A DNA stretch of 64,000 nt from Buttiauxella massiliensis (GCF_902500225.1 NZ_LR722665.1:1-64000); one strand, 5' to 3'; numbered from the stretch's first letter, positions 29,782 to 40,319 are shown. Numbers and translations are program-made. The notes: generated from the letters alone by a model not told the origin.

Positions 29782-31152
29782 ATGATGTTTAAACCCCCAT
29801 TTATTTTGTCCATTGCCGGTGGCGGTAGCACTTACACGCCGGGCATTGTTAAAAGCCTGATGGTGCGCCTGGCCGATTTCCCGTTAGCTGAAATTCGCCT
29901 CTACGATATTGATGGCGAGCGCCAGGCGGTGATTGCACCGGTGGTTGAGAAAGTGATTCGTGACCATAGCCAGAGCATAAAATTCACTGTTACTACAGAC
30001 CCGGAAGTGGCGTTTAGTGGTGCCCATTTTGTCTTCGCACAAATGCGCGTTGGGCAATACAAGATGCGTGAGCAGGATGAAAAAATCCCTCTACGCCATG
30101 GTGTGGTTGGGCAAGAAACCTGCGGGCCAGGCGGGCTGGCGTATGGCCTGCGCACCATTCTGCCGATGGTCGAGTTATGTGATTTTGTTGAGCGTTACGC
30201 CCATCAAAAAGCGTGGATTGTGAACTATTCCAACCCGGCGGCAATTGTGGCTGAAGGCGTGCGCCGCCTGCGTCCAAACGCACGAGTGCTCAATATTTGT
30301 GATATGCCGGTTGCGGCAATGCGCAATATGGGTGCCATCCTCGGGGTTGATCGCCATAAGCTCGAAGTTGATTACTTCGGCCTGAACCATTTCGGCTGGT
30401 TTACCCGTGTGCTGGTTGATGGTGAAGACCGCCTGCCAGAGCTGCGTCGCCATATCGCTAAGTTTGGACTGCTGACAGAAGATGCCGCGCAAACCGATCC
30501 GCAGCATTCCGACCCGTCGTGGGTGAAAACCTGGCGTCACATTAAGCCGATTATGGACCATTTCCCGGAATATCTGCCGAACCCGTATTTGCAGTATTAC
30601 CTGATGCCAAACGACATCGTTGAGCACCAAAACCCTGATTACACTCGTGCCAACGAAGTGATGGATGGGCGCGAGAAGAAACTGTTTTCTGCCGCCGCTG
30701 AATATAAGCAAACCGGGATTTTGCCGGACGCATTCCATGTCGGTGTACACGGTGCCTTTATTGTTGACGTTGCCTGCTCTCTGGCCTTTGATTTACGCCA
30801 GCGACACCTGGTAATTGTTGAAAACAAAGGGGCGATTGCCAACCTGCCTTATGACGCCATGGTGGAAGTACCAGCTTACATCACCTCGGAAGGCCCAGAA
30901 CCTGTGCGCATGGGGGCGGTTCCTCTATTTCATCAAACATTGTTGATGCAGCAGTTAGCCTCCGAGCAGTTGCTGGTTGAAGCTACTATCGAGGGCAGTT
31001 ACGAGAAGGCGTTGCAGGCGTTTACGCTTAACCGCACCGTGCCGACCATGCAGCATGCAAAAGCCATTCTCGACGATATGATTGAAGCTAATCGCGATTA
31101 CTGGCCACAGTTACAGCAAGCGTGGAAAAATGGCGAAGCTGTGAAAGTCTAA
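29782..31152 (+). CDS. 6-phospho-alpha-glucosidase (GH4)
   Basis: NAD+- and metal-dependent hydrolase of phosphorylated alpha-glucosides delivered by the preceding PTS. The 456-residue protein has the Rossmann motif IAGGGSTYTPG (about 11-21), the metal-ligand region with Cys173 in ICDMP and His203 in GLNHFGW. The CDMP signature is the one found in alpha- rather than beta-specific phospho-glucosidases of the family. Two starts are adjacent (29782 and 29785); AGGAG upstream favours the second. It resembles GlvA of E. coli and AglB of Klebsiella. Confidence 0.92.
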   Translation: MMFKPPFILSIAGGGSTYTPGIVKSLMVRLADFPLAEIRLYDIDGERQAVIAPVVEKVIRDHSQSIKFTVTTDPEVAFSGAHFVFAQMRVGQYKMREQDEKIPLRHGVVGQETCGPGGLAYGLRTILPMVELCDFVERYAHQKAWIVNYSNPAAIVAEGVRRLRPNARVLNICDMPVAAMRNMGAILGVDRHKLEVDYFGLNHFGWFTRVLVDGEDRLPELRRHIAKFGLLTEDAAQTDPQHSDPSWVKTWRHIKPIMDHFPEYLPNPYLQYYLMPNDIVEHQNPDYTRANEVMDGREKKLFSAAAEYKQTGILPDAFHVGVHGAFIVDVACSLAFDLRQRHLVIVENKGAIANLPYDAMVEVPAYITSEGPEPVRMGAVPLFHQTLLMQQLASEQLLVEATIEGSYEKALQAFTLNRTVPTMQHAKAILDDMIEANRDYWPQLQQAWKNGEAVKV

Positions 31153-31247
31153 ATTTACGGCGCACTTCGCAGCAGTAGATATGGTTGCTTGTCGGTTTGC
31201 TGAAAAACACCGACAATCCGGTAATGTGCAATAAATCGGAGGCAACC

Positions 31248-32096
31248 ATGTCCACTACTTTCTTCGTTGCGGGCGACTGGCTCGCAGAACATATTAATGA
31301 TGAGAATATCCAGATTATTGATGCTCGCATGTTGCCTCCAGGCCAGGAGCATCGTGACATCGCTGGCGAATACCGTGCCGGCCACCTGCCAGGCGCGGTG
31401 TTTTTCGATATTGAAGCCCTTTCCGACCACACCAGCCCTTTGCCACATATGATGCCGCGCGCTGAAGCCTTTGCTGTCGCCATGCGAGAGCTGGGTATCA
31501 GTAGTGATAAACATCTGGTCGTTTACGATGAAGGCAACCTGTTCTCCGCGCCGCGTGCATGGTGGATGCTGCGTACTTTCGGTGTGGAAAATGTATCGAT
31601 TCTGGCAGGTGGCCTGGCCGACTGGCAGCGCGAAGAATTTCCCCTCCAGCAGGGTGATGTTGAATTGCCGGAAGGTGAGTTCGACGTGAATTTCGACCCG
31701 ATGGTGATTAAGCGCCTGACCGATGTCTTACTGGTCAGCCATGAATGCACCGCACAAATTGTTGATGCCCGCCCTGCTCCGCGTTTTAACGCGCAAGTAG
31801 ACGAACCGCGCCCAGGCTTAAGGCGTGGGCATATTCCAGGTGCGGTGAACGTGCCGTGGAACGATCTGGTGGAAAATGGCTCGTTGAAAACCACCGACGA
31901 GCTAAATGAAATTTTCACCCGCCAGGGTGTCAGTTTTGATAAACCGATTATCGCCAGTTGTGGTTCAGGCGTAACGGCCGCAGTGGTTGTTCTGGCGCTA
32001 ACCACGCTTGGCGTTAACGGTGTTTCACTCTACGACGGGTCCTGGAGTGAATGGGGTGCACGACCGGATTTACCCGTCGAACCTGCTGCACAGTAA
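31248..32096 (+). CDS. sseA: 3-mercaptopyruvate sulfurtransferase
   Basis: Transfers sulfur from 3-mercaptopyruvate to cyanide or thiols. Two rhodanese domains make up 282 residues; the second holds the active-site loop CGSGVTA with the persulfide-forming cysteine. The ATG at 31248 follows GGAGG and matches the E. coli start; 21 upstream in-frame codons are not needed. sseA is the ancestral neighbour of yfhM and sseB, but here it is framed by alpha-glucoside genes: the GH4 gene before it and an RpiR regulator whose ATG overlaps its stop codon (TAATG). Confidence 0.96.
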   Translation: MSTTFFVAGDWLAEHINDENIQIIDARMLPPGQEHRDIAGEYRAGHLPGAVFFDIEALSDHTSPLPHMMPRAEAFAVAMRELGISSDKHLVVYDEGNLFSAPRAWWMLRTFGVENVSILAGGLADWQREEFPLQQGDVELPEGEFDVNFDPMVIKRLTDVLLVSHECTAQIVDARPAPRFNAQVDEPRPGLRRGHIPGAVNVPWNDLVENGSLKTTDELNEIFTRQGVSFDKPIIASCGSGVTAAVVVLALTTLGVNGVSLYDGSWSEWGARPDLPVEPAAQ

Positions 32097-32869
32097 TGGA
32101 CAACCGACTGGCAGGCTTGCTGGAGCGCGGGGATTCTTTAACCCGCGCTGAATACCGCGTTCTCTCGCATCTGACAAACCATCCACTGCTGGTAGGTAAT
32201 ATCACCGTGCGGGAACTTGCTCAGGTGACGTTTGTTTCCAGTGCGACCATTATGCGGCTGTGCCAGAAGCTCGGATTTAGCGGTTACAGCGAGTTTATCT
32301 GGCACTGTAAGCAGCTACTTTCCAGTACTCCGCATATTGCTAACCAACCTGCTCAGTCCGCCAGCGAACTGCCGGTTTTATTTGATCAGTTTGTCGATAA
32401 TTACCGCCAGACTTTCCGTTGGGTAACGCCGGAATTAATGGCGCAGTTCGCCGCATTGCTACGCGAAAAAGAGAGCTTCTTTTTGTACGGTGCTGGTTTT
32501 TCTTATTTGTTCGCGGAATATCTGACAAAGAAACTTCAGGTGCTGGGAAAAACTGCCTTTATTTCCGGGCCAGGCGATAGCCGGGGAATATTTCTAAGTA
32601 ATGCCTCGAAGTATCAAGTATTCATCGCCATTTCTCGTAGCGGTGAAACTGAGCAGGTGTTGGATAAGGCGAGAATTGCGCAAAATGTGGGGATGTCGAT
32701 TGTGGCATTTACTCGAGCTTCGCCAAACAGTTTATCAGGGCTGGCTGACGTGCATTTTGCACTGTACGACGAGGCGATTCACTATGCGGCCGAAGCCGCA
32801 GGCATTACGTCTTTTGAGTCGAATCTGGTGATGCTGATTGATTTACTGCTGTTACAAGCAACAGCATAA
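32096..32869 (+). CDS. MurR/RpiR family transcriptional regulator
   Basis: A 257-residue regulator with an N-terminal RpiR helix-turn-helix (residues 1-75, TVRELAQVTFVSSATIMRLC) and a C-terminal SIS sugar-phosphate-binding domain (about 110-250, including FISGPGDSRGIFLSNASKY and AISRSGETEQVLD). Such proteins regulate PTS sugar operons such as glv, so it most likely controls the EIICB-GH4 pair 2 kb upstream. The ATG at 32096 shares one base with the sseA stop, suggesting coupled translation. An upstream in-frame ATG at 32051 inside sseA would add an implausible Cys/Thr-rich stretch. Confidence 0.88.
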   Translation: MDNRLAGLLERGDSLTRAEYRVLSHLTNHPLLVGNITVRELAQVTFVSSATIMRLCQKLGFSGYSEFIWHCKQLLSSTPHIANQPAQSASELPVLFDQFVDNYRQTFRWVTPELMAQFAALLREKESFFLYGAGFSYLFAEYLTKKLQVLGKTAFISGPGDSRGIFLSNASKYQVFIAISRSGETEQVLDKARIAQNVGMSIVAFTRASPNSLSGLADVHFALYDEAIHYAAEAAGITSFESNLVMLIDLLLLQATA

Positions 32870-32873
32870 ACCA

Positions 32874-33650
32874 TCAAATAATGCGGTTGGTTTTGAAATC
32901 GCGCAGGAAACTTCCCCAACGGCGTTCGTAGAAAGGTGTGATGTGCGCCATCATAAAGTGGCTAATACCTTTCTCGCCTTCTACGACCTGGCAAATATCA
33001 ACCGGTTCATCTCCCGGTAAGGTATCGGTCGCGACACTTCCCGCCTGGCGAATAATCGCTTCGATTTCCCCTTCTGCTTCAATGCCAATCAACAAGTTAG
33101 GCTGCTCGTCGGCGTGCTCTTTGATAGAGCAGATAAACGCGCGCTTCACGGTTTTCAGGTTTTTAAACAGCGTAGTCAGGGAGTCGACCATTTGTGCTGG
33201 CGGTTCAGCTACTTCGGAAAGCAGCAAAGAAGTCCCGCCATCCAGCACTTCTTGCTGAGTTAACGGGTCGCTTTCATCACTGATTAAATGGGTGATTTCA
33301 CGCGGGGTGAATTCTTTGCCAGTTGGCAATTTAGCGTTCAGAAACAGCGTCGCGCCCTGCGTCATCTCGAAGAGGGTGCGCACTGGCATTACGACAAATG
33401 CCTGCTCGTGGCTGATGGCTTGTTGCAGCGCCTCAACAGAAGTGAAGAACGGAATGACTGAGGTGCCATCGTCTTTTTCCCAGTGCTGCAATTCAACGGC
33501 ACTATCCGCGTCAATGGCCTCGCCTTCAGCGGCGGTACCCGGTACCCAAACGGTGGATTCCAGTAACACGCGGAAGAATGCCGGGCGATGCGCAGGTTCA
33601 GTGGCCGCCTGCTCAAGCAGGGTTTCGAGTTCGTTTTTGAGTTCTGACAT
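32874..33650 (-). CDS. sseB: Enhanced serine sensitivity protein SseB
   Basis: Protein of 258 residues, identical in length to E. coli SseB, whose overexpression alters serine sensitivity; its molecular role is not established. N-terminal ELETLLEQAATEPAHRPAFF and C-terminal FYERRWGSFLRDFKTNRII are conserved. The ATG at 33650 fits E. coli; seven further upstream codons are open. It converges with the RpiR gene, four bases apart. Confidence 0.94.
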   Translation of the reverse strand: MSELKNELETLLEQAATEPAHRPAFFRVLLESTVWVPGTAAEGEAIDADSAVELQHWEKDDGTSVIPFFTSVEALQQAISHEQAFVVMPVRTLFEMTQGATLFLNAKLPTGKEFTPREITHLISDESDPLTQQEVLDGGTSLLLSEVAEPPAQMVDSLTTLFKNLKTVKRAFICSIKEHADEQPNLLIGIEAEGEIEAIIRQAGSVATDTLPGDEPVDICQVVEGEKGISHFMMAHITPFYERRWGSFLRDFKTNRII

Positions 33651-33674
33651 GGTCGTTCCAGGGGAAAGCATAAT

Positions 33675-33753
33675 TTGTAGCGCGGATTAGCGAAGTGCCA
33701 TCCACCATTTACTTGAAAAAGTGGCGGATGGCGCAAGCTTATCCGCCCTACAA
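33675..33753. repeat. REP/BIME-like element between sseB and pepB
   Basis: Two inverted REP-type units face each other: GTAGCGCGGATTAGCG... near 33677, and GGCGGATGGCGCAAGC...TTATCCGCC at 33723-33748. The layout is that of a bacterial interspersed mosaic element in the 3' region of pepB. Confidence 0.75.
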
Positions 33754-33761
33754 AAGTAGTG

Positions 33762-35048
33762 TTACTGACTAACCAACAGATTCGCAATCGCGCGCACACC
33801 AATGCCTGTTGCGCCAGCAGACCACTGCTCAACCGCACCTTTACGGTAAGTAGCAGAGCAGTCAATGTGCAGCCAACCTTCGTGATAGTTTTCCACGAAG
33901 TGGGACAAGAACCCGGCAGCCGTGCTCGCACCCGCAGGGAAGGACGCGTTGGAGGTGTTGTTCAGCTCGGCAAAATTAGACGGCAGCTGGTTGCGGTGGA
34001 ACTCAGCCAGCGGCAAGCGCCAGAATGGCTCGTTTTCTGCCGCAGCGCTTTCCATCAAACGGTTTACCAACCCATCGTCGAAGCTGAACAGCGCGTGGTA
34101 ATCGTTACCCAACGCGGTTTTCGCCGCACCGGTTAAGGTTGCGCAGTCGATGATCAGTTCTGGTTTTTGTGCACAAGCGTCAATCAGGCCATCAGCCAAC
34201 ACCAGGCGGCCTTCCGCATCGGTGTTCATGATCTCAACGGTTTTGCCGTTGCGATATTTAATGATGTCACCCAATTTGAAGGCATTACCGCTTACCAGGT
34301 TATCAGCACAGCACAGGTAGAGTTTCACGCGCTTGTCCAGGCCGCGAGTGATAGCAAACGCCAGTGCACCGGTAATGGTGGCAGCGCCGCCCATATCGGA
34401 TTTCATGGAATCCATGAACGCGCTTTGCTTCATGCTGTAGCCACCGGAATCGAAGGTGATACCTTTACCGACCAGGCAGGCATAAACCGGTGCATCCGGG
34501 TTGCCGGTTGGGTTGTAATCCAGTGCCAGTAGTACTGGTGGGCGCTCCGAACCACGGCCAACAGTATGAATACCCATATAGTTCTGCTCGCGCAGATCTT
34601 CGCCTTTGGTGATGCGGTAAGAAACGTTGTCGCAGGCGACATCACACAGCAGGTCAACCGCGCGAGAAGCGAGTTGCTCTGGGCCGAGTTCTTCGGCTGG
34701 TGTGTTGATGGTGTGGCGAACCCAATCAATGATTTTCAGGCGGTTATTGAGTTCTTTTTGTTCTTCGTCGCTCAGTACAGCCCAGTCAACTTTACGGCTG
34801 CCTTTTGGCGCACGGTAACCCTGCCAGAATGCCCAGCTTTTCTCGACATCCCAGCCATCACCCGCCAGCTGTACGTGCTTCAAACCCTGGCCGTCAATTT
34901 TACGTGCCGCACGTTGGATTAGCCCCAGGTCATCTTTGCCTGTCAGGTGCAGAGTAATTCCTTCGTCATTAATACTATAAGCGGCTTTTTCGCCCCAACG
35001 CGCATCGGCAGGCGACGTGGATAGCGTGATTTTCATGGCTTCTGACAT
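33762..35048 (-). CDS. pepB: Peptidase B (leucyl aminopeptidase family)
   Basis: Cytosolic M17 aminopeptidase with broad specificity, active as a hexamer with two divalent metals per subunit. The 428 residues include [29 protein letters not shown] and the signature [14 protein letters not shown], which provide metal and substrate ligands. The start [10 protein letters not shown] matches E. coli. It lies downstream of iscX beyond a terminator. Confidence 0.97.
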   Translation of the reverse strand: MSEAMKITLSTSPADARWGEKAAYSINDEGITLHLTGKDDLGLIQRAARKIDGQGLKHVQLAGDGWDVEKSWAFWQGYRAPKGSRKVDWAVLSDEEQKELNNRLKIIDWVRHTINTPAEELGPEQLASRAVDLLCDVACDNVSYRITKGEDLREQNYMGIHTVGRGSERPPVLLALDYNPTGNPDAPVYACLVGKGITFDSGGYSMKQSAFMDSMKSDMGGAATITGALAFAITRGLDKRVKLYLCCADNLVSGNAFKLGDIIKYRNGKTVEIMNTDAEGRLVLADGLIDACAQKPELIIDCATLTGAAKTALGNDYHALFSFDDGLVNRLMESAAAENEPFWRLPLAEFHRNQLPSNFAELNNTSNASFPAGASTAAGFLSHFVENYHEGWLHIDCSATYRKGAVEQWSAGATGIGVRAIANLLVSQ

Positions 35049-35085
35049 TTTCTTTTCCTTATATTTTTCAGCTCATGCTTCATAG

Positions 35086-35114
35086 AAAAACGGGCCGCCA
35101 GAGGCAGCCCGTTG
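35086..35114 (-). terminator. Terminator at the end of the isc operon
   Basis: On the minus strand AACGGGC (complement of 35107-35113) pairs with GCCCGTT (complement of 35089-35095) and is followed by TTTCT. It lies between iscX and pepB and should separate pepB from the isc transcript, at least partly. Confidence 0.75.
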
Positions 35115-35118
35115 ATTT

Positions 35119-35319
35119 TTATTCCGCTTCATCTAACCAGACTAACAGAATAGCTTCCAGAACTTTTTCATTGGATGCGCCTGGCTCGTCGTCAAAATCT
35201 TCGAGTTCGCAGATCCACTGATGCATATCGGTAAAACGTACCGTTTTTGGATCAAGATCTGGACGGCTGTCATACAGAGCTTCACCAATTTCGCGGCTAT
35301 CGGTCCATTTCAGTCCCAT
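35119..35319 (-). CDS. iscX: Iron-sulfur assembly protein IscX
   Basis: Small acidic protein of 66 residues ([17 protein letters not shown]) that binds iron and IscS and modulates cluster assembly. Conserved [20 protein letters not shown] is visible. Last gene of the isc operon, 12 bases after fdx. Confidence 0.96.
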   Translation of the reverse strand: MGLKWTDSREIGEALYDSRPDLDPKTVRFTDMHQWICELEDFDDEPGASNEKVLEAILLVWLDEAE

Positions 35320-35331
35320 AAGCTACTCCTG

Positions 35332-35667
35332 TTAGTGCTCACGTGCATGGTTGATGGTGTAACGTGGCATTTCAACCACCAGATCTTCATCCGTTACACG
35401 CGCCTGGCAGCTTAAGCGGCTTTCAGGTTCGAGACCCCATGCTTTGTCCAGCATGTCGTCTTCGTCTTCCGTGCTTTCAGCCAGGGAGTCGAAACCTTCA
35501 CGCACCACACAGTGGCAAGTGGTGCAGGCGCAGGATTTTTCACAGGCGTGTTCAATCTCAATACCGTTGCGCAGCGCAACATCAAGAATGGTTTCACCGA
35601 CATTCGCTTCCAAAACTGCGCCATCTGGACACAAATCCTGATGAGGCAGAAAAACAATCTTTGGCAT
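35332..35667 (-). CDS. fdx: 2Fe-2S ferredoxin of the ISC system
   Basis: Adrenodoxin-type ferredoxin of 111 residues that supplies electrons for cluster formation on IscU. The four cluster cysteines are recognisable in HACEKSCACTTCHC and the later RLSCQARV. It lies one base beyond the hscA stop, typical for this operon. Confidence 0.97.
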   Translation of the reverse strand: MPKIVFLPHQDLCPDGAVLEANVGETILDVALRNGIEIEHACEKSCACTTCHCVVREGFDSLAESTEDEDDMLDKAWGLEPESRLSCQARVTDEDLVVEMPRYTINHAREH

Positions 35668-35668
35668 G

Positions 35669-37519
35669 TTAAACCTCGTCCACGGAGTGACCTTTCAGCG
35701 CCTTACGGATTGATTCATCCATACGACGAGCGGCAAAATCCTGTGTTTGTTTGTCTACGTTTTTAATGGCTTGTTCAATCGCATCAATGTCTTCACCGGC
35801 AGCAGCAGCATGGAGTGCCACCATTGCCGCGTCGATATCTGCGCGTTCTGCACCGCTCAACAGCGCAGCATCTGTAGCTAATGCACCCTGCAAACTTTCC
35901 AGCACGCGGGCCGCATCGACTTTTTGTTCTGCGAGCATGCGCGCTTTCACGTCATGCTCGGCATAGCTCATGGAATCCTGAATCATGCTGGCGATTTCGC
36001 CATCGCTCAGGCCATAAGAAGGTTTCACCTGGATTGATGCTTCAACGCCGGTGGATTTCTCCATCGCGGTGACGCTCAGTAAACCGTCAGCATCAACCTG
36101 GAAGGTAACGCGAATATGCGCCCCACCCGCTGGCATCGCCGGAATACCACGCAGCGCAAAACGCGCCAGTGAACGGCAATCTTGTACCAGTTCGCGCTCG
36201 CCCTGCATCACGTGAATCGACATTGCCGTCTGGCCGTCTTTGAAGGTCGTAAAGTCCTGCGCACGTGCAACCGGAATAGTGGTGTTACGTGGAATCACTT
36301 TCTCAACCAGGCCGCCCATGGTTTCGAGGCCGAGCGACAGTGGAATCACATCCAGTAGCAGCATTTCGCTGTCTGGCTTGTTACCCACCAGAATATCCGC
36401 CTGAATTGCCGCACCAATGGCGACAACTTTATCCGGGTCGATTGAGGTCAGCGGCGTGCGGCCAAAGAATTCGCCTACACGTTCGCGCACTAATGGCACA
36501 CGAGTTGAACCTCCAACCATTACCACTTCCAACACTTCATCTGCTTCAACGCCTGCGTCTTTCAGCGCACGCCGGCAAGCCAGTAAAGTACGTTTAACCA
36601 GCGCTGCAATCAGTTCGTTGAACTGCTCGCGCGTCACGGTGCCAGTCCAGCCAGCGACTTTAACCGTCGCGGTTTCGGCATCGCTCAGAGCGATCTTCGC
36701 AGCAATCGCGGCGTCCAGTAACTGGCGTTGCACACGGTCATCGCTACGGTCAGCAACACTGGCTTGCTCACGCAGCCAGTCGGCTAACAGGTGGTCAAAG
36801 TCATCGCCGCCCAGGGCAGAATCGCCACCGGTTGCCATAACTTCAAACACGCCGCGGCTTAAACGCAGAATGGAGATATCAAAAGTACCGCCGCCCAAAT
36901 CGTAGACCGCGATAACGCCTTCTTTGCCCGAGTCTAGGCCGTAGGCGATAGCCGCTGCGGTCGGTTCGTTAAGCAGACGCAACACATGCAGGCCAGCCAG
37001 ACGCGCAGCGTCTTTGGTGCCCTGGCGTTGTGCATCGTCGAAATAAGCAGGAACGGTAATCACCACGCCATCAAGTTCACCTTCTAACGCTTCGGTTGCG
37101 CGAGCGGAAAGTGCTTTAAGGATGTCGGATGAAATACGAATAGGGTTCAGCAGCCCGGCCGGGGTATCTAACATCGGCAGGCCGTTTTCACTCGCTTTGA
37201 ATGAATAAGGCAGATGCGGGTAACGCGCCTGGATATCGGCAAGCGAACGGCCCATCAGACGTTTTACGGAGCTGATGGTGTTTGCCGGATCTGTTGCGGC
37301 TTGCGCACGCGCGTCCCAGCCCACATTCAGGCCTTGTTGCTGATAATGCACCACCGAAGGTAACAGGTGACGCCCTTCATGGTCAGGCAGCGTTTCGGCT
37401 TGCCCGCTACGAACAGTTGCAACCAGTGAATTGGTGGTGCCTAAATCGATACCCGCCGCAAGCTTACGCTGATGGGGTGCCGCACTCAGACCCGGCTCAC
37501 TAATTTGTAATAACGCCAT
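35669..37519 (-). CDS. hscA: Fe-S protein assembly chaperone HscA
   Basis: Hsp70 homologue specialised for IscU; ATP hydrolysis helps cluster transfer to target proteins. The 616 residues show the nucleotide-binding domain ([46 protein letters not shown]) and the substrate-binding domain ([14 protein letters not shown]) that recognises the LPPVK motif of IscU. Co-transcribed with hscB upstream and fdx downstream. Confidence 0.97.
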   Translation of the reverse strand: MALLQISEPGLSAAPHQRKLAAGIDLGTTNSLVATVRSGQAETLPDHEGRHLLPSVVHYQQQGLNVGWDARAQAATDPANTISSVKRLMGRSLADIQARYPHLPYSFKASENGLPMLDTPAGLLNPIRISSDILKALSARATEALEGELDGVVITVPAYFDDAQRQGTKDAARLAGLHVLRLLNEPTAAAIAYGLDSGKEGVIAVYDLGGGTFDISILRLSRGVFEVMATGGDSALGGDDFDHLLADWLREQASVADRSDDRVQRQLLDAAIAAKIALSDAETATVKVAGWTGTVTREQFNELIAALVKRTLLACRRALKDAGVEADEVLEVVMVGGSTRVPLVRERVGEFFGRTPLTSIDPDKVVAIGAAIQADILVGNKPDSEMLLLDVIPLSLGLETMGGLVEKVIPRNTTIPVARAQDFTTFKDGQTAMSIHVMQGERELVQDCRSLARFALRGIPAMPAGGAHIRVTFQVDADGLLSVTAMEKSTGVEASIQVKPSYGLSDGEIASMIQDSMSYAEHDVKARMLAEQKVDAARVLESLQGALATDAALLSGAERADIDAAMVALHAAAAGEDIDAIEQAIKNVDKQTQDFAARRMDESIRKALKGHSVDEV

Positions 37520-37532
37520 ATTGAGCTTCCAG

Positions 37533-38048
37533 TTAAAAATCGAGCAGCTTTTCTTCGAGTTGTTCTATTTGGCTGCGCAGTTTATCGAGAAAACGCAGTT
37601 TACGCACAGTATCCGCCGCCTGCGTCCAGTCCTGATTATCCAACTGCTCTACCATCAAAGCCATGCGGGTTTTCACCATCGCATTAACATTGGCGCTGAA
37701 GGATTCCAGGCGGTCGCTATCTTTGGCGTGCTCGATATTATCAAGCTCTTCGCGCAATTCGAGTTGTTCCATCAAAAAAGCGGTATCACGCACGGTATGC
37801 TGTTCGTTCGCCAGATCAAAACCGTTGAGAGAGAGGATGTACTCTGCGCGTGGCAATGGATGACGCAGTGTTTGCCATGCCTGATTGATGGTCGCAGACT
37901 GTTGCACCGCCAGCAGAATTTCTGCCTGAGGGCGACTGGCGTATTTATCAGGATGGAACTGGCGTTGCAGCTCCTGGTAACGGGTAGCCAACAGCTCAGT
38001 GTTGAGGGCAAATTCTGGCGGTAACCCAAAGAGGGTGAAGTAATCCAT
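37533..38048 (-). CDS. hscB: Co-chaperone HscB
   Basis: J-domain protein of 171 residues that delivers IscU to HscA and stimulates its ATPase. The N-terminal J domain has the diagnostic HPD ([10 protein letters not shown]), followed by a three-helix C-terminal domain that binds IscU. Begins with [10 protein letters not shown] as in E. coli. Confidence 0.97.
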   Translation of the reverse strand: MDYFTLFGLPPEFALNTELLATRYQELQRQFHPDKYASRPQAEILLAVQQSATINQAWQTLRHPLPRAEYILSLNGFDLANEQHTVRDTAFLMEQLELREELDNIEHAKDSDRLESFSANVNAMVKTRMALMVEQLDNQDWTQAADTVRKLRFLDKLRSQIEQLEEKLLDF

Positions 38049-38078
38049 AACAGACTCGGGGTTTCATAGTAGAGCGTG

Positions 38079-38110
38079 ATACCCCGTACAACTAACGTTA
38101 CACGGGGTAT
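38079..38110. other. Intercistronic hairpin between iscA and hscB
   Basis: ATACCCCGT (38079-38087) pairs with ACGGGGTAT (38102-38110) around a 14-base loop. No T-tract follows, so it is more likely an mRNA-stability or processing element within the isc transcript than a terminator. Confidence 0.5.
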
Positions 38111-38119
38111 TTGCGAGTA

Positions 38120-38443
38120 TCAGACGTGGAAGCTTTCACCGCAGCCACACTCATCTTTCACGTTAGGGTTAGTAAATTTAAACCCTTCGTTAAGACCTTC
38201 TTTGACGAAGTCGAGCTCGGTACCGTCTAAAAATTGCAGGCTTTTACCATCGACGACCACTTTCACGCCTTTGTCTTCGAACACAGTGTCTTCTGCCATC
38301 GGTGCGTCAACAAATTCCAGAACATAAGCCATGCCGGAGCAACCAGAAGTACGAACGCCTAAACGCAGACCAAAACCTTTACCGCGATTGGACAGGAAGG
38401 CATTCACGCGTGCAGCAGCACTGTCGCTAAGGGTAATCGACAT
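38120..38443 (-). CDS. iscA: Iron-sulfur carrier IscA
   Basis: A-type carrier of 107 residues that binds iron or clusters. The three conserved cysteines are in [13 protein letters not shown] and the C-terminal DECGCGESF. The ATG at 38443 ([13 protein letters not shown]) matches E. coli and has GAGG upstream; the seven extra in-frame codons upstream are unlikely. Confidence 0.97.
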   Translation of the reverse strand: MSITLSDSAAARVNAFLSNRGKGFGLRLGVRTSGCSGMAYVLEFVDAPMAEDTVFEDKGVKVVVDGKSLQFLDGTELDFVKEGLNEGFKFTNPNVKDECGCGESFHV

Positions 38444-38467
38444 ACAACAACCTCTACTCAACAATAA

Positions 38468-38854
38468 TTATTTAGCTTCACGTTTGCTTTTGTAATCCGC
38501 GATAGCCGCTTTGATAGCGTCTTCTGCAAGGATTGAGCAGTGAATCTTCACCGGTGGCAGTTCGAGTTCTTCTGCAATGTCGGTATTTTTGATTGCCTGC
38601 GCTTCATCCAGAGATTTACCTTTGACCCATTCGGTCACCAGCGAGCTGGAAGCGATGGCAGAGCCACAGCCGTAGGTTTTGAAGCGAGCGTCTTCAATAA
38701 TACCTTCATTGTTGACTTTGATCTGCAACTTCATCACGTCGCCACACGCTGGTGCACCCACCATGCCGGAACCGACGTTATCATCGCTGTTATCAAAAGA
38801 ACCAACGTTGCGTGGGTTTTCGTAGTGATCGATTACTTTTTCGCTGTAAGCCAT
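38468..38854 (-). CDS. iscU: Iron-sulfur cluster scaffold IscU
   Basis: Scaffold on which 2Fe-2S and 4Fe-4S clusters are built from IscS-derived sulfur. The 128 residues have the three ligand cysteines in APACGD, YGCGSA and KIHCSI, and the HscA-recognition motif LPPVK. The start at 38854 (MAYSEKVIDHYENP) matches E. coli; a longer upstream open frame reaches into the iscS gap and is not credible. Confidence 0.97.
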   Translation of the reverse strand: MAYSEKVIDHYENPRNVGSFDNSDDNVGSGMVGAPACGDVMKLQIKVNNEGIIEDARFKTYGCGSAIASSSLVTEWVKGKSLDEAQAIKNTDIAEELELPPVKIHCSILAEDAIKAAIADYKSKREAK

Positions 38855-38897
38855 TTTTAATTTTCCTGAATCCGATATCGACGTTCGAAACGAACGA

Positions 38898-40112
38898 TTA
38901 GTGATGAGCCCATTCGATGGAGTTAATATCCACGCCCTGCTTAAACATGTCCCACAGTGGAGAAAGTTCGCGCAGACGGCCAATGGACTTACGTACCAGT
39001 TCGATGGTGTAGTCGATCTCTTCTTCAGTAGTAAAACGACCCAAAGAGAAACGGATAGAGCTGTGAGCCAGTTCGTCGGTCATGCCCAGTGCGCGTAGCA
39101 CATAGGATGGCTCGAGGCTTGCTGATGTACAGGCAGAACCGGAAGAAACCGCAAGGTCTTTCAGAGCCATAATCAGCGACTCGCCTTCAACGTAGTTAAA
39201 GCTCACGTTGAGGATAGTTGGCACGCCATTTTCCAGGTCGCCATTCAGATAGACTTCTTCCATATCTTTCACGCCGTTCCACAAACGGTTACGCAGCGTG
39301 CGCAGACGGGACATTTCTGTCTCCATCTCTTCTTTTGCGATACGGTAAGCTTCGCCCATGCCCGCAATCTGGTGGACAGGCAGAGTACCAGAACGCATAC
39401 CGCGCTCGTGACCGCCACCGTGTACCTGAGCTTCGATACGAATACGTGGTTTACGGCGAACATACAGCGCGCCGATACCTTTTGGACCATAAATTTTATG
39501 ACCAGAGAAAGACATCAGGTCAACTTTCAGGGTGCTCAGGTCGATTGGCAGTTTGCCCACGCTCTGAGTCGCATCCACGTGATAGATAATGCCACGCGCA
39601 CGACACATTTCGCCGATTGCCGCGATATCTTGCACCACGCCGATTTCGTTATTCACGTGCATGATAGAAACCAGAATGGTGTCGTCACGCATCGCCGCTT
39701 CCAGCACGTTCAGGTCAACGATACCGTTGCTCTGTGGTGCCAAATAAGTCACTTCAAAACCTTCACGCTCAAGCTGGCGACAAGTGTCCAGCACAGCTTT
39801 GTGTTCGGTTTTAACGGTGATGATGTGCTTGCCTTTCTTCTGATAGAAGTTAGCCGCACCTTTGATGGCGAGGTTATCAGATTCAGTTGCACCGGAGGTA
39901 AAGACGATTTCACGCGGGTCTGCACCAACCAGTTCAGCGATTTGGTTACGGGCGATATCTACAGCTTCTTCTGCCTGCCAACCGAAACGGTGAGAACGAG
40001 AAGCCGGGTTACCGAAGGTTCCGTCCATAGTCAAAAACTGCATCATTTTCTGCGCAACACGCGGGTCAACCGGCGTAGTCGCAGAGTAATCGAGATAAAT
40101 CGGTAATTTCAT
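38898..40112 (-). CDS. iscS: Cysteine desulfurase IscS
   Basis: PLP enzyme that takes sulfur from cysteine for Fe-S clusters, tRNA thiolation and other uses. At 404 residues it has the PLP lysine in [12 protein letters not shown] and the mobile-loop catalytic cysteine in [14 protein letters not shown]. The C-terminus ends SIEWAHH, the IscU-binding end. Separated from iscR by an unusually long gap with two palindromic repeats. Confidence 0.98.
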   Translation of the reverse strand: MKLPIYLDYSATTPVDPRVAQKMMQFLTMDGTFGNPASRSHRFGWQAEEAVDIARNQIAELVGADPREIVFTSGATESDNLAIKGAANFYQKKGKHIITVKTEHKAVLDTCRQLEREGFEVTYLAPQSNGIVDLNVLEAAMRDDTILVSIMHVNNEIGVVQDIAAIGEMCRARGIIYHVDATQSVGKLPIDLSTLKVDLMSFSGHKIYGPKGIGALYVRRKPRIRIEAQVHGGGHERGMRSGTLPVHQIAGMGEAYRIAKEEMETEMSRLRTLRNRLWNGVKDMEEVYLNGDLENGVPTILNVSFNYVEGESLIMALKDLAVSSGSACTSASLEPSYVLRALGMTDELAHSSIRFSLGRFTTEEEIDYTIELVRKSIGRLRELSPLWDMFKQGVDINSIEWAHH

Positions 40113-40157
40113 TGCTCTTAAGCTCCGTACATCACTTCAATTCAAAATCCCCTTCAT

Positions 40158-40270
40158 CTTTCAAGTTACAGATGCGTTGGCTGCTCTCATTCACCCGAAT
40201 CACTTAGTTTACTAAGCTCATCGGGACTCATTCGTTTGCCGCCTTCCTGCAACTTGAAATATTTTGGGAA
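40158..40270. repeat. ERIC-sized palindromic repeat, second family (copy 2)
   Basis: Closely related to the element at 15818-15940: shared GTTGGCTGCT, TTCACCCGAATCACTTA, CTAAGCTCATCGGGA and TGCCGCC blocks. The outer arms TTTCAAGTTACAG and CTGCAACTTGAAA pair. It lies in the iscR-iscS gap, 50 bases from an ERIC element. Confidence 0.85.
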
Positions 40271-40319
40271 TTGCCGTTCTTTAAGAAACGACAAGCATTC
40301 TAAAATTCTATTTTATCTT

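Noticed and set aside
39372-40106. A 244-codon open frame opposite iscS
   Set aside because: Antisense to a fully conserved gene, without a credible ribosome site or known domain.
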